Source: Acidobacteriaceae bacterium (lineage in GTDB: Bacteria; Acidobacteriota; Terriglobia; Terriglobales; Acidobacteriaceae). From it: 43,340 bases of DNA. The notes below the pieces were generated by a model, which was not told where the DNA came from, did not search any database, and worked only from the letters and a program-made list of their open reading frames with translations. The translations under genes were made by a program, and so were the position numbers. Below are positions 1-8,263 of the stretch, in pieces. The DNA lies in contig JASHPJ010000047.1 in assembly GCA_030038195.1 (NCBI GenBank), positions 1-43,340 of the forward strand, in the 5' to 3' direction. How positions within the stretch are numbered: the stretch's first letter is position 1; each line of letters opens with the position of its first letter.

Positions 1-834
1 CCCGGCACAAAGACCTGGCCTGCGGTCGAAGACGCGATTCAAGACAGCGCGGTAGACGCCGTTTACATCGCATTGCCGGTGGCGATGCACGCAGACGCGG
101 CTATCGCCGCACTGCGCGCCGGCAAGCACGTGCTTTGCGAGAAGCCCATGGCCATGAACGACGCCGAAGCCCAGCGTATCGTTGCCGAGGCGGAGGCGAG
201 CAGCCGCGTTTTCGGCGTGTCATATTACCGCCGGCTCTATCCCAAGCTGCTGCGCGCTCAGCAGCTTATTGCCGAGGGCGCGATCGGCCAGCCAGTGCTG
301 GTGGAGGCCAACTGCCATAGCTGGCTGCCCGCGGCAGAGCGTGGCTGGCTCTGCGATCCGGCATGGGCCGGCGGCGGGCCGCTCTACGATATCGCCTCGC
401 ACCGCATCGACGCCATGAACTTTCTCTTCGGCAGGCCCGAACAGGCCTGTGGACTGCTCTCCAACGCCGTTCACAGTATCAAGGTGGAGGATTCGGCCAC
501 CGCGCTGATCCGCTACGCCGGCGGCATCCATGGCTACGTGGATGTGCGCTGGACCTCGCAGATCCCGCGGGATCAGTTCCGCGTGGTGGGCGTGGATGGC
601 GAAATCTGCCTCGATCCGCTGAACGGCTCCGAGTTGCGTATCCATAGCCCGGGCGCCAATGTGCGCGTGGAGATGCTGCCTGCGCACGCCAACGTCCACT
701 ATCCACTGGTGCTCAACTTTGCCGGAGCCGTTGCCGGCAACGCGCCCTCCGCCGTGGTCTGCAACGGCGAGCAGGCCCGCTGGGTGGACTGGACGATCGA
801 GCAGGTGATGCGCTCGCCGACGGCGCGGGGCTGA
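1..834 (+). CDS. Gfo/Idh/MocA family oxidoreductase (5' truncated)
   Basis: Partial gene; the open frame runs in from the left edge and ends at TGA 832-834, leaving 277 visible residues. Family enzymes are NAD(P)-dependent dehydrogenases of sugars, inositols or related polyols. The visible part starts late in the Rossmann domain. It shows the V-D-A-V-Y-I-A-L-P strand, then GKHVLCEKPMA, whose E-K-P motif carries the conserved lysine near substrate and nicotinamide. The C-terminal alpha/beta domain follows, with GGGPLYDIASHRID supplying the usual D and H active-site residues. The N-terminal GxGxxG loop is missing because of the window edge. The substrate cannot be told from this part. The family call is firm; the specific reaction is unknown. 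Confidence 0.9.
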   Translation, partial: PGTKTWPAVEDAIQDSAVDAVYIALPVAMHADAAIAALRAGKHVLCEKPMAMNDAEAQRIVAEAEASSRVFGVSYYRRLYPKLLRAQQLIAEGAIGQPVLVEANCHSWLPAAERGWLCDPAWAGGGPLYDIASHRIDAMNFLFGRPEQACGLLSNAVHSIKVEDSATALIRYAGGIHGYVDVRWTSQIPRDQFRVVGVDGEICLDPLNGSELRIHSPGANVRVEMLPAHANVHYPLVLNFAGAVAGNAPSAVVCNGEQARWVDWTIEQVMRSPTARG

Positions 835-985
835 GGAATTGCCTGCCCGGAGGGGCCCACCGCAAGGCATTTGCAACGATTTCCGAGAAAGTTCATCCGA
901 TAAGATGAGAGTGCCTGCTTTTGTTGCCGCGCAAGGCGGAAGCCAGGCAGTCTGATCTTTCCTGATCCGTGGCACGGGACATCCG

Positions 986-1951
986 ATGGCTCTACCCACA
1001 CACATTTTGATGATGTACGGTTATCTCCTGCTCTTTGCATGGGTTCTGCTGGAGCAGTTGGGAATTCCCCTGCCCGCCACGCCGGTTCTGCTGGCTGCCG
1101 GAGCGCTTTCAGCCGAGGGGCAGATCAGCTTTGCCCTGGCGTTGCTGGCCGGGGTGGTAGCCTCGCTGGCGGCCGACTCCGCCTGGTTCCTCGTCGGACG
1201 CCGTTACGGGCACCACGTATTGCGCATTCTCTGCAAGCTGTCGCTTGAGCCGACGACCTGCGTGCGCCGCACCCAGGACTCCTTTGGCCGCCGCCGCGGC
1301 GCGCTGCTGGTGTTTGCCAAGTTCGTTCCCGGCCTCGGCATCCTGGCGCCTCCGGTGGCCGGCGAAAACGGAATGAGCTTTGGCCCGTTCGTCTTTTATG
1401 ACACCATCGGCGGTGTATTGTGGGCGGGCGCGCTGCTGGTCGGCGGACGGTTCTTTGGCGACCTGCTCAAGCGTGATCCCAGCGTGCTGTCGTGGGTGGG
1501 GCGCTTCTCCGGCGCGCTGCTGGTGTTGGGTATTCTCGGTTTCTTCCTGGCCCGCATCTATCGCCGCCGCACAGTGCTCAAGAGGCTGGCCGCAGCCCGT
1601 CTGGAACCGGAAGAGCTCAAGCGCCAGCTCGACGCCGGCGAGCCGGTCTACATCGTGGACCTGCGCCATCCGCTCGAACTGTTGCCGGACCCGTTCACTC
1701 TCCCCGGCGCACTGCACCTCTCACCCGACGACCTGACCGCGCGCCACCAGGAGATTCCCCGCGACCGCGACGTGGTGCTCTATTGCACCTGCCCCAGCGA
1801 GGCCACCGCGGCCAAGACGGCCATGACGCTGCACAAGCTGGGTATTGACCGCGTGCGTCCCCTGCGCGGCGGCTTCGACGAGTGGAAGCGGCTCGGCTTC
1901 CCGCTCGATCCGGTTGCGCCGGCGCTTACGACGATCCAGCCGGCACAGTAA
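986..1951 (+). CDS. DedA family membrane protein fused to a rhodanese domain
   Basis: 321 residues. Residues 1-190 are a DedA/VTT membrane protein: E-x2-G-x-P-x-P near residues 23-30, the FAKFVPGLG motif at 110-118, and several hydrophobic segments (about 11-27, 47-70, 140-155, 175-190). Family members act in envelope lipid (undecaprenyl phosphate or phospholipid) flipping and membrane homeostasis. Residues about 205-310 are a rhodanese domain on the cytoplasmic side. It has VDLRHP, a putative catalytic Cys267 in YCTCPSE, and the LRGGFDEW end motif. The active-site loop differs from the classical CRxGxR form, so sulfurtransferase activity is not certain. The gene converges on the S53 peptidase with only six bases between stops. 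No strong Shine-Dalgarno precedes the ATG. Confidence 0.88.
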   Translation: MALPTHILMMYGYLLLFAWVLLEQLGIPLPATPVLLAAGALSAEGQISFALALLAGVVASLAADSAWFLVGRRYGHHVLRILCKLSLEPTTCVRRTQDSFGRRRGALLVFAKFVPGLGILAPPVAGENGMSFGPFVFYDTIGGVLWAGALLVGGRFFGDLLKRDPSVLSWVGRFSGALLVLGILGFFLARIYRRRTVLKRLAAARLEPEELKRQLDAGEPVYIVDLRHPLELLPDPFTLPGALHLSPDDLTARHQEIPRDRDVVLYCTCPSEATAAKTAMTLHKLGIDRVRPLRGGFDEWKRLGFPLDPVAPALTTIQPAQ

Positions 1952-1957
1952 ACAGAC

Positions 1958-3067
1958 TCACGCTCCACCCGTGACGAACAGCGCCGCGATGCTCGTCCCA
2001 ATGGGCGAACCAATCCCGCTGCACGGATCCGGCCCCACGGCGGCATCGTAAAAGCCGTTGCCGCCCTGGGTAATGTCGTTGAAAGCCTTCTGATTCTGCC
2101 AGAGCGTGGGCGTCACGAAGCCGAGCTTGGCGCCGAACGACGCAAAGAGGCCCGCGTAAAGCGGCGCAACCGCGCTCGTTCCGCCCAGCACCGTGGACGA
2201 CCCGTGCACAAAGACCTCGTAGCCGGTGTTGGGATCGGCGTCGCCCGCCACGTCCGGCACCATGCGCCCCGAGCCGTACTTCGACTTGGCCGGAGCCGGC
2301 GGCGCGCCAATCTGGAAGCTCTGCACCGGGAAGATCGTCGAGTAGCCGCCGCCCGTTCCCTCGCCATCGGTCTCGTCGGGGTTGTCGTTCCACACCGTCT
2401 CCTGGGTCGGTGTCTTGAAGGTCCCTCCGCAGCCCACCACGTGCGGGCACGAAGACGGACAATCCACATTGGCGGGCGTCGGTCCGCCGTCGCCCGAATC
2501 GTTGTCGCCCGCCGCGGCAAAGACGATCATGCCTCCTGCTGTGGCTGACTGTGCAGTAGAGTCCATCTGCTCGGCGGCTGAGGCGCCCCACTCCGCCTCG
2601 TCCGCGCCCCAGGAGATGGAGCATACAGCGCAGCCGTCGGAGGCTGCCGCCTGCACCGCCGAGGCAATGTCCTGCGACCAGTAGACGCGCACCGTGGCCG
2701 GCTGGCCGGTTGCGGCATAGTACGACGCCGCGGATGCCTGGATGTCCAGCGCGACCTCATAGTCGGCTTCGCCTGCCTGTCCGCTCTGGTTGGGCGTGTT
2801 CTGCGTGCCGTCCACCGAGACGTCGGTAATCGATGGCACCGGCTGGTTGATGGAGCTGAAAAACGAGCTCATGTCGGAAGCCACCCAGCCGCCGCCCAGC
2901 TCCACAATGGCGATGACCCCGCCGCCCGGCATACCGGTGGGCCAGTTGTAGGCGGCACACAGGCTGGGCACGCTCCACGGCTCGCCCGCTGGAGCGGCTT
3001 CTCCAACCCGGCGCGGTTTGCGCTTCTTGAAATAAGGATGGCAGTTGTACTTGGGGGAATGACTCAT
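1958..3067 (-). CDS. S53 (sedolisin/kumamolisin-type) serine-carboxyl peptidase, no prodomain
   Basis: 369 residues from the ATG at 3067, chosen because AAGGAG (3074-3079) lies six bases upstream; a longer frame to 3133 lacks this support. S53 enzymes are acid-active endopeptidases with a Ser-Glu-Asp triad. Visible are E104 and D108 in EVALD, the oxyanion aspartate D188 in AAAGDND, and S298 in GGTSAVAP. A C-terminal calcium-site-like segment (FNDITQGGNGFYDA) also fits. Typical members carry a prodomain of roughly 180-200 residues and a signal peptide. Here the catalytic domain begins almost at once after a basic N-terminus (KKRKPRR), with neither visible. The enzyme may be cytosolic, exported by an unrecognised route, or activated differently. 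Confidence 0.9.
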   Translation of the reverse strand: MSHSPKYNCHPYFKKRKPRRVGEAAPAGEPWSVPSLCAAYNWPTGMPGGGVIAIVELGGGWVASDMSSFFSSINQPVPSITDVSVDGTQNTPNQSGQAGEADYEVALDIQASAASYYAATGQPATVRVYWSQDIASAVQAAASDGCAVCSISWGADEAEWGASAAEQMDSTAQSATAGGMIVFAAAGDNDSGDGGPTPANVDCPSSCPHVVGCGGTFKTPTQETVWNDNPDETDGEGTGGGYSTIFPVQSFQIGAPPAPAKSKYGSGRMVPDVAGDADPNTGYEVFVHGSSTVLGGTSAVAPLYAGLFASFGAKLGFVTPTLWQNQKAFNDITQGGNGFYDAAVGPDPCSGIGSPIGTSIAALFVTGGA

Positions 3068-3265
3068 CTCAGTCTCCTTGCGCGAGTTGCGTTCCGTTGC
3101 GTTGCCTGATCGGTCCGCGGGTTGCGGCGGCAAAGTCGCCCGGTCTCATGGCGAAGCATCGCACAACTGCGCATGGAAAGGCAAAGCCATTGTGCACAGC
3201 GCGTTTCAGTTACATGAAAGGACGTAGTATGAAAAGGAACGGTAACCACCGCACGGAGCACCTTA

Positions 3266-4933
3266 TTGGCCTACGACGATTTGCGCGACTGGATCGGAAC
3301 CCTCGAAAAGCATGGCGAGCTGAAGCGCATCCGCGAGGAGGTTTCACCCGAGTTAGAGATCACTGAGATCACCGACCGAGTGAGCAAGATCGGATCGCAC
3401 TCTCACCCTCTCTCCGCCGCGGCGGACGGAAAGGATGGGGCAGGCGGCAAGCATGCTCCTGGCGGTCCGGCGCTGCTGTTTGAGAACGTGAAAGGCCATC
3501 CCGGCCACAAGGTTTTCATCAACCAGTTCGGCAGCGAGCGGCGCATGGCCCTTGCGCTCGGCGTCGAAAAGGTCGATCAGATTGCCGAGCGCATTCACGG
3601 GCTGATGAACATGAAAGCGCCCGAAGGCTTCCTCGACAAGCTCAAGATGCTCCCGCGGCTTGGCGTGCTGGCCAGCGCATTTCCCAGGACCGTGAGCGCC
3701 AAGGATGCCGCGTGCAAAGAGGTCATCCTGCGCGAAGGCTTCGACCTGAACGCATTTCCGATTCTCAAGTGCTGGCCGCACGACGGCGGCCGCTTCATCA
3801 CGCTGCCCTGCGTGCACACCCGCGACCCGCGCACCGGCAAGCGCAACATCGGGATGTATCGCATGCAGGTGTACGACGGCCAGACCACCGGCATGCACTG
3901 GCAGCGGCAGAAGGTTGCGGCAGAGCACTATCGCGAGGCGCTGCGCCAAGCTGCGATAGCCGTAGAGTCAGTCCAAGAGGTATACGGCCCGAAGGGCGCA
4001 GGCGTAGCGATGATGGCCGAATCAGCCGGCGGCGCCGTGCAGATTCCCGACGGACCCGTCGGCGGCCTGCCGCAGGTAACGCTGGGCAATCTCAAAGGCT
4101 CGCGTCTCGAAGTCGCCGTGGCCGTCGGCACCGATCCGGCAACGACCTTCGCGGCCATCGTTCCCGCGCCGCCCGAAGTGGAAGAGTTTTTGATCGCAGG
4201 GTTTTTGCGCGGCAAGCCGGTAGAGATCGTCAAATGTGAGACCGTCGATCTCGAAGTGCCCGCGCACGCCGAGATCGTGCTCGAAGGCTACGTGGAGCTG
4301 GGTGAGCTGCGCAGCGAAGGCCCCTTCGGCGACCATACCGGTTTCTACACCATGACCGACGACTACCCGGTCTTCCACCTCACCTGCATCACCCATCGCA
4401 AAGACCCTATCTACGCCGCGACCATCGTCGGCAAGCCGCCCATGGAAGACGCATGGATGGGCATGGCCGTGGAGCGCATCTTTCTGCCCGCGATGAAGAT
4501 GACCATCTCCGAGCTAGTCGATGTGCATCTACCTGTCGAGGCCGTCTTCCACAACCTGATGATCGTGTCGATCAAGAAGAGCTACCCCGGCCAGGCGCGC
4601 AAGGTGATGAACGCCATCTGGTCGCTTGGCCAGGCCATGTTCACCAAATGCATCATCGTCGTGGACGAAGACTGCGACGTGCACAACATCCCCGACGTGG
4701 TGCTGCGCGTCGCCAACAACATCGACCCGGAGCGTGACATTCAATTCACGCTCGGCCCCGTCGACTCGCTCGACCACGCATCGAGGCTGCCCAACTACGG
4801 GTCGAAGATGGGGATCGACGCCACGCGCAAATGGAAAGCCGAAGGCTTCAACCGCCTCTGGCCGGCCATGATCGAGATGGATAGCGTGACCAAGGCGAAG
4901 GTAGATGCGATGTGGGCGAAGCTGGGGCTGTGA
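3266..4933 (+). CDS. ubiD: UbiD family prenylated-FMN-dependent decarboxylase
   Basis: 555 residues from a TTG start. GGAG at 3255-3258 lies seven bases upstream, and AYDDLRDWIGTLEKHGELKRI is the normal family N-terminus. UbiD enzymes reversibly decarboxylate aromatic or unsaturated acids using prenylated FMN; in bacteria they serve quinone synthesis or aromatic metabolism. The NIGMYRMQVYD segment and EGPFGDHTG (351-359, which contains a family acidic residue) are present. About 22 residues (roughly 44-66) before PALLFENV look inserted and coincide with a palindromic repeat at 3395-3442. No ubiX flavin prenyltransferase is in the window. The family is sure; whether it acts in menaquinone synthesis or elsewhere is not. 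Confidence 0.92.
   Translation: MAYDDLRDWIGTLEKHGELKRIREEVSPELEITEITDRVSKIGSHSHPLSAAADGKDGAGGKHAPGGPALLFENVKGHPGHKVFINQFGSERRMALALGVEKVDQIAERIHGLMNMKAPEGFLDKLKMLPRLGVLASAFPRTVSAKDAACKEVILREGFDLNAFPILKCWPHDGGRFITLPCVHTRDPRTGKRNIGMYRMQVYDGQTTGMHWQRQKVAAEHYREALRQAAIAVESVQEVYGPKGAGVAMMAESAGGAVQIPDGPVGGLPQVTLGNLKGSRLEVAVAVGTDPATTFAAIVPAPPEVEEFLIAGFLRGKPVEIVKCETVDLEVPAHAEIVLEGYVELGELRSEGPFGDHTGFYTMTDDYPVFHLTCITHRKDPIYAATIVGKPPMEDAWMGMAVERIFLPAMKMTISELVDVHLPVEAVFHNLMIVSIKKSYPGQARKVMNAIWSLGQAMFTKCIIVVDEDCDVHNIPDVVLRVANNIDPERDIQFTLGPVDSLDHASRLPNYGSKMGIDATRKWKAEGFNRLWPAMIEMDSVTKAKVDAMWAKLGL
3395..3442 (-). repeat. Palindromic repeat, B-type copy 1, inside ubiD
   Basis: Read on the minus strand it starts TGCCCCATCCTTTCCG, passes through the self-complementary core CCGCCGCGGCGG and ends GGGTGAGAGTGCGA. 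This matches the order of the three B-type copies at 22912, 24484 and 25864, but in the opposite orientation. It is in frame within ubiD and accounts for extra residues at about 44-60. Confidence 0.7.
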
Positions 4934-4955
4934 GACCAGCCAATTTCGCGGCTCT

Positions 4956-5007
4956 GAACCTTGTGCGCCTGTCCGTCTCAAGGTTCCTCCGTCGCAGCAG
5001 GGACGGA
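4956..5007. other. Two adjacent stem-loops after ubiD
   Basis: GAACCTTG (4956-4963) pairs with CAAGGTTC (4979-4986), and TCCGTC (4988-4993) pairs with GACGGA (5002-5007). They lie 22 bases after the ubiD stop. Neither is followed by a T run, so an intrinsic terminator is not clear; they may end the ubiD transcript or be repeat-derived. The rest of 4934-5164 holds no supported gene. Confidence 0.4.
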
Positions 5008-5124
5008 ACGTACTTCACGCTCCTTCGCATAGATTCATACGCGTGGCGCTGTTGGGTTCATGTCTCGAAATCGCGCGCCTCGAATTTGAGATTGAATGAG
5101 TGCCTCCGTTCTTCAGGAGGCCCG

Positions 5125-5152
5125 TTGTTGAACGATGATTGCATAGTAAAAT
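5125..5152 (+). promoter_or_regulatory. Candidate promoter of the methyltransferase gene
   Basis: TTGTTG (5125-5130) and TAAAAT (5147-5152) are separated by 16 bases. The transcript would start around 5159, a few bases before the ATG at 5165; the SD-like AGGGA (5153-5157) lies between the -10 and the start. If that SD is used, transcription must begin further upstream. Moderate to low support. Confidence 0.35.
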
Positions 5153-5164
5153 AGGGATAAATTT

Positions 5165-6010
5165 ATGCAGCAGGCGTCATCTCAGGCCATAGTCTCTGAT
5201 GTGCCGGTATCAAGAAGGTTTTTCCGGCGCATCAAGAGCGGGATTCTCCGATTCGAGCCGATCTATCGCCTGTGCCTGCGATACAAATATGGAACGCATG
5301 GCATCCCGGTCCCTCCGAACAGCTCGATGCCGAATGGAGTCCTCCAAAGTACGAGTGAATGGCAAGAAGCAACAAAGAGCGGTAAAGAGCTTCGATTGCC
5401 TCTACACCGCGCAGCGGAAAAGAACTGGGATCACCTCGCCGCTGTGCATGCTATCACTAGCACTTATCCGAGATCGGCAGTCGTCCTCGACGCAGGTGCG
5501 GAGTTCTACAGTAATGTGCTTCCGGCATTATTTGTGTACGGGTACCGCAATCTATATGGAATGAATCTTTCCTTTACCGATCTGGCGCGACGCGGCTCTA
5601 TTTGGTATCTGCCCGGCGATATTACCCGCACCGGGTTCCCCGATGCTTTTTTTGACGCTATCACGTGCATGAGCGTTATAGAACATGGAGTTCCTCTGCA
5701 GGCGTATTTTCAGGAGACGTTTCGCTTGCTGAAGCCCGGTGGGATATTGATCACTTCCACTGACTATTATCCAGACCCTATCGACACGAAAAACCAAATC
5801 GCACACGGCTCCCCTATTAAGATATTTTCCAAGCGAGAAGCTGAGGAAATGATCTCCCTGGCGATACGATGTGGGTTCGAGCAGACCGGAGAAATAAATC
5901 TGGATTGTACAAAACGCCCCATACGCTGGGATCTTTATTACTTGGAATTTACTTTTCTCATCTTTACTTTACGGAAACCGGGGACTCTCAGTCAGGAATG
6001 CGCGGCATAA
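5165..6010 (+). CDS. Class I SAM-dependent methyltransferase, low-GC
   Basis: 281 residues. ATG at 5165 with AGGGA seven bases upstream. The fold is the Methyltransf_11 type: motif I region VVLDAGAEF (107-114), a second acidic stretch PGDITRTGFPD (150-160), the FDAITCMSVIEH segment (163-174) and FRLLKPGGILITSTD (186-200). Motif I lacks the usual GxGxG glycines, reading DAGAE, so SAM binding may differ. Such proteins often modify sugars, lipids or polyketides; no substrate can be assigned. Base composition is clearly poorer in GC than the neighbours and codon use differs, which suggests recent horizontal acquisition. No glycosyltransferase or other partner is adjacent. Confidence 0.78.
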   Translation: MQQASSQAIVSDVPVSRRFFRRIKSGILRFEPIYRLCLRYKYGTHGIPVPPNSSMPNGVLQSTSEWQEATKSGKELRLPLHRAAEKNWDHLAAVHAITSTYPRSAVVLDAGAEFYSNVLPALFVYGYRNLYGMNLSFTDLARRGSIWYLPGDITRTGFPDAFFDAITCMSVIEHGVPLQAYFQETFRLLKPGGILITSTDYYPDPIDTKNQIAHGSPIKIFSKREAEEMISLAIRCGFEQTGEINLDCTKRPIRWDLYYLEFTFLIFTLRKPGTLSQECAA

Positions 6011-6075
6011 TTCTTCATTCATAAGCAGCCATGCATGCCAGAGAACACGCGACTCGGCCTCTGCGCTGTCTGGCG

Positions 6076-6105
6076 TGGATCATCCCAATTTGGATCATCC
6101 CAATT
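6076..6105 (+). repeat. Tandem 15-bp duplication
   Basis: The unit TGGATCATCCCAATT occurs twice in direct tandem at 6076-6090 and 6091-6105, in the AT-richer stretch between the methyltransferase and the next gene. Confidence 0.9.
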
Positions 6106-6161
6106 TGCTTGTAAGCACCTCGAACGAGCTGCTTCAACCAAGCGTATCTCTTCTTCCACTA

Positions 6162-6167
6162 TATAAT
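6162..6167 (+). promoter_or_regulatory. Perfect -10 box (TATAAT), probable leaderless promoter
   Basis: TATAAT ends six bases before the ATG at 6174, so transcription would begin at or next to the A of the start codon. No Shine-Dalgarno precedes that ATG and no convincing -35 is visible. Confidence 0.55.
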
Positions 6168-6173
6168 TCGGCT

Positions 6174-7058
6174 ATGCGTTGCCTCATGGCGCGGCGCGGT
6201 CTCTGCTCGATCGCTCTTGCGCTGGCTCTCGTTGTTCCCACTTGCGCACAGAACCCTCCCGACACCTTCCGCTGGGTGGACTTTCACTCATCGAACGACC
6301 AGAGCATCGTCGTCTGGGTCACGCGCGCGCTTACGGTTGACAAGTGGACAGCGATCCGCGAGATCGGCGTCAAGTACGACGCGGCCCTTGTCGTCACGAC
6401 CGATCGAGCCGCGCCGCAGTCGCTGCCTGAAGACGACACGTTTACCGTGTGGAGCGTGTCGCTCACCAGCCACCTGGTTACGCCGCTTATCACCGGCGTG
6501 AACCTGCGCCTGTTTGACTGGGAGCGTTTTGCCGACGACATGCCCGAGGACCTGACGGCGCTCTATGACAACTGCCGCAACTGCTCCACGGCCACCTACT
6601 TCACCGCTTTTTATTACGACGCAGCGCGCCACTCCTGGGAGGCGCGCTGGATCAACGGCGGGCAGGGTGTTCCGGTGTGGAACACGGCGCCGCCGTCGAG
6701 CGTTGCTTGGACGCAGGTATACGCGGTGATGACCGAGGGCGGCCATGCCCAGCTCTGCACCTGGAACCACTTCGATTACGGCAAAGACAAGGATTCCGAA
6801 GACGTGGTCTACCGCTATGACCGCGATCCCTTCAGCGGCCTGGACCGCACTTCAGTGCTGAGCGGCAAGATGGCCCAGGATATCGAGCTCAAGCTCTGCC
6901 GCGGCCAGGATAGCGTGCAAGGGCTGGCGCGCGGCCAGGACTCGGAACTCTGCCAGGACTTGGTCAGTCCTGAGCACGGCGCCCGGCGCGAGCGCCATCC
7001 GGTAACCACGCCGCCGGCCAATAATCACGGGCGATCGATCCCTCCCGGCTCACGTTAG
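6174..7058 (+). CDS. Exported protein of unknown function
   Basis: 294 residues from ATG 6174; a second ATG at 6186 is possible. The frame is open further upstream (to 6075), but that part runs through the tandem repeat and the -10 box and is unlikely to be translated. The N-terminus MRCLMARRGLCSIALALALV is signal-peptide-like, with cleavage likely near TCAQ-NPPD. The body is mixed alpha/beta with a Cys pair in NCRNC and many aromatic residues (YFTAFYYDAARHSWEARW). The C-terminus repeats a short RGQDS-type motif twice (CRGQDSVQGLARGQDSELC) and ends basic and Pro-rich. I do not recognise the family. It is probably periplasmic or envelope-associated. Confidence 0.65.
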   Translation: MRCLMARRGLCSIALALALVVPTCAQNPPDTFRWVDFHSSNDQSIVVWVTRALTVDKWTAIREIGVKYDAALVVTTDRAAPQSLPEDDTFTVWSVSLTSHLVTPLITGVNLRLFDWERFADDMPEDLTALYDNCRNCSTATYFTAFYYDAARHSWEARWINGGQGVPVWNTAPPSSVAWTQVYAVMTEGGHAQLCTWNHFDYGKDKDSEDVVYRYDRDPFSGLDRTSVLSGKMAQDIELKLCRGQDSVQGLARGQDSELCQDLVSPEHGARRERHPVTTPPANNHGRSIPPGSR

Positions 7059-7167
7059 CAATCCGCGACTGAAGCATTTCGTTACCCGATGTAGATGCAA
7101 AATTCACCTGCCGGGGGTAGACTGGACAGCGTTCGATCGCATCCAAGCTCATTTGGAGAGTGAAACC

Positions 7168-8178
7168 ATGTCCCCTGATTTTCGTTTTAAGCTATTGGCT
7201 GCGCTGGCTTTGGCTGCGGTGTTAGGCGTTGCAGGCTGTCACGGCAACCAGCAATCAGCCACTGCCACAAACACCGGCCAGTCGGCCGCGTCAACTACCC
7301 AGGATCAGGGCTCCGATCCGGCAGCGGCAAATCTGGCGCCTGCTACGTATACCACCACGTCTGCACCGGCTTCCGCGTCGTCCGATCAGAGCGAGCCGGC
7401 CCCGAGCAGCTCAACCACGAGCAGTGACTCGGACGAAACCGACGAGTCAGCCAACGTGGAGCCGCCCACCGTAACCGCTCCGCAGCCTCCTCCGCCGCTG
7501 CCTGAATACGATCAGCCTCCCTGCCCAGGCGATGGATACATCTGGACGCCCGGCTACTGGAGCTATGCTGCAACCGGCTACTACTGGGTGCCCGGCGCAT
7601 GGGTGCGCGCTCCGTATGAAGGCGCGCTGTGGACGCCGGGTTATTGGGGATACATCGGCGGCCACTATGCCTATTACCCCGGCCACTGGGGCACGCACAT
7701 CGGCTATTACGGCGGCATCAACTACGGCTTCGGCTACATTGGCATAGGATACGAGGGTGGCTACTGGAACAGCGGCCACTTCACCTATAACCGCGCGTAC
7801 ACCAACGTGAACGTCAACGTAGTGCACAACGTGTACAACTATCGCGTGACGAACAAGGTGGTGAATGAGACGCGCGTGAGCTACAACGGCGGAGCAGGCG
7901 GTGTGCATACTCGTCCTGCCCCGGCAGAACTGGCCGCGCGCCGCGAACCGGTTGCGCCGCGGATGACCACGCAGGTTCAGCACGAGCAGGCCGCCCGCGC
8001 CAACCACGCGCAGTTTGTTGCCGTCAATCACGGCCGTCCGGCGAACACGGCTCTCGATCACCCGCTCGAGGCCGACCGCAACGTGAGGCCTGCGCCGCGT
8101 CCCCCGCTTGCTTCCAGAGAAGCGCATCCGGTGAACGAACACAAGCCGCAGCAGGGGCATCCCGAGCATCGCGAGTAG
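7168..8178 (+). CDS. WXXGXW/YXWGXW-repeat lipoprotein
   Basis: 336 residues. ATG at 7168 is chosen because GGAGAG (7155-7160) lies seven bases upstream; an upstream TTG at 7153 overlaps that SD. A lipobox VAGC with Cys24 follows a hydrophobic stretch, so the protein is likely an envelope lipoprotein. Residues about 25-115 are a low-complexity Ser/Thr/Ala/Pro linker. Residues about 120-215 are rich in Tyr, Gly and Trp, with repeated P-G-Y-W and G-H-W motifs (TPGYWSYAATGYYWVPGAW, LWTPGYWGYIGGHY, YYPGHWG) as in the YXWGXW repeat family. The tail is basic and His/Pro-rich. Function in this family is unknown; a surface or peptidoglycan-associated role is plausible inference. Confidence 0.8.
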   Translation: MSPDFRFKLLAALALAAVLGVAGCHGNQQSATATNTGQSAASTTQDQGSDPAAANLAPATYTTTSAPASASSDQSEPAPSSSTTSSDSDETDESANVEPPTVTAPQPPPPLPEYDQPPCPGDGYIWTPGYWSYAATGYYWVPGAWVRAPYEGALWTPGYWGYIGGHYAYYPGHWGTHIGYYGGINYGFGYIGIGYEGGYWNSGHFTYNRAYTNVNVNVVHNVYNYRVTNKVVNETRVSYNGGAGGVHTRPAPAELAARREPVAPRMTTQVQHEQAARANHAQFVAVNHGRPANTALDHPLEADRNVRPAPRPPLASREAHPVNEHKPQQGHPEHRE

Positions 8179-8211
8179 TTGCAATGCCCTGCGGATAACG
8201 AAGACAAGCCG

Positions 8212-8245
8212 GGCCCGCGAAGGACGCATGCATCCTTTACGGGCC
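8212..8245. terminator. Strong hairpin between convergent genes, probable bidirectional terminator
   Basis: GGCCCG..AAGGA (8212-8224) pairs with TCCTT..CGGGCC (8233-8245), with two mismatched or wobble positions on the way to a GCATGC apex. It lies between the lipoprotein gene (+) and the molybdopterin-oxidoreductase-like gene (-). There is no long T tract. Confidence 0.5.
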
Positions 8246-8263
8246 TACTTGATTTACAGGCGA

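Noticed and set aside
887..903. Second sigma-28-like pair (GAAAGTTC and TCCGATAA) before the DedA-rhodanese gene
   Set aside because: The boxes are separated by one base rather than eleven, so it cannot be a promoter of that class.
5101..5122. Small hairpin GCCTCC/GGAGGC near 5102-5121 as a terminator or attenuator
   Set aside because: Only six base pairs and no T tract; within expectation by chance.
4912..5154. Short plus-strand open frame overlapping the end of ubiD
   Set aside because: No SD, no recognisable domain, and it runs through two stem-loops; treated as non-coding.
4934..5164. tRNA or other RNA gene in the gap after ubiD
   Set aside because: No cloverleaf or T-loop signature could be found; only simple hairpins are present.
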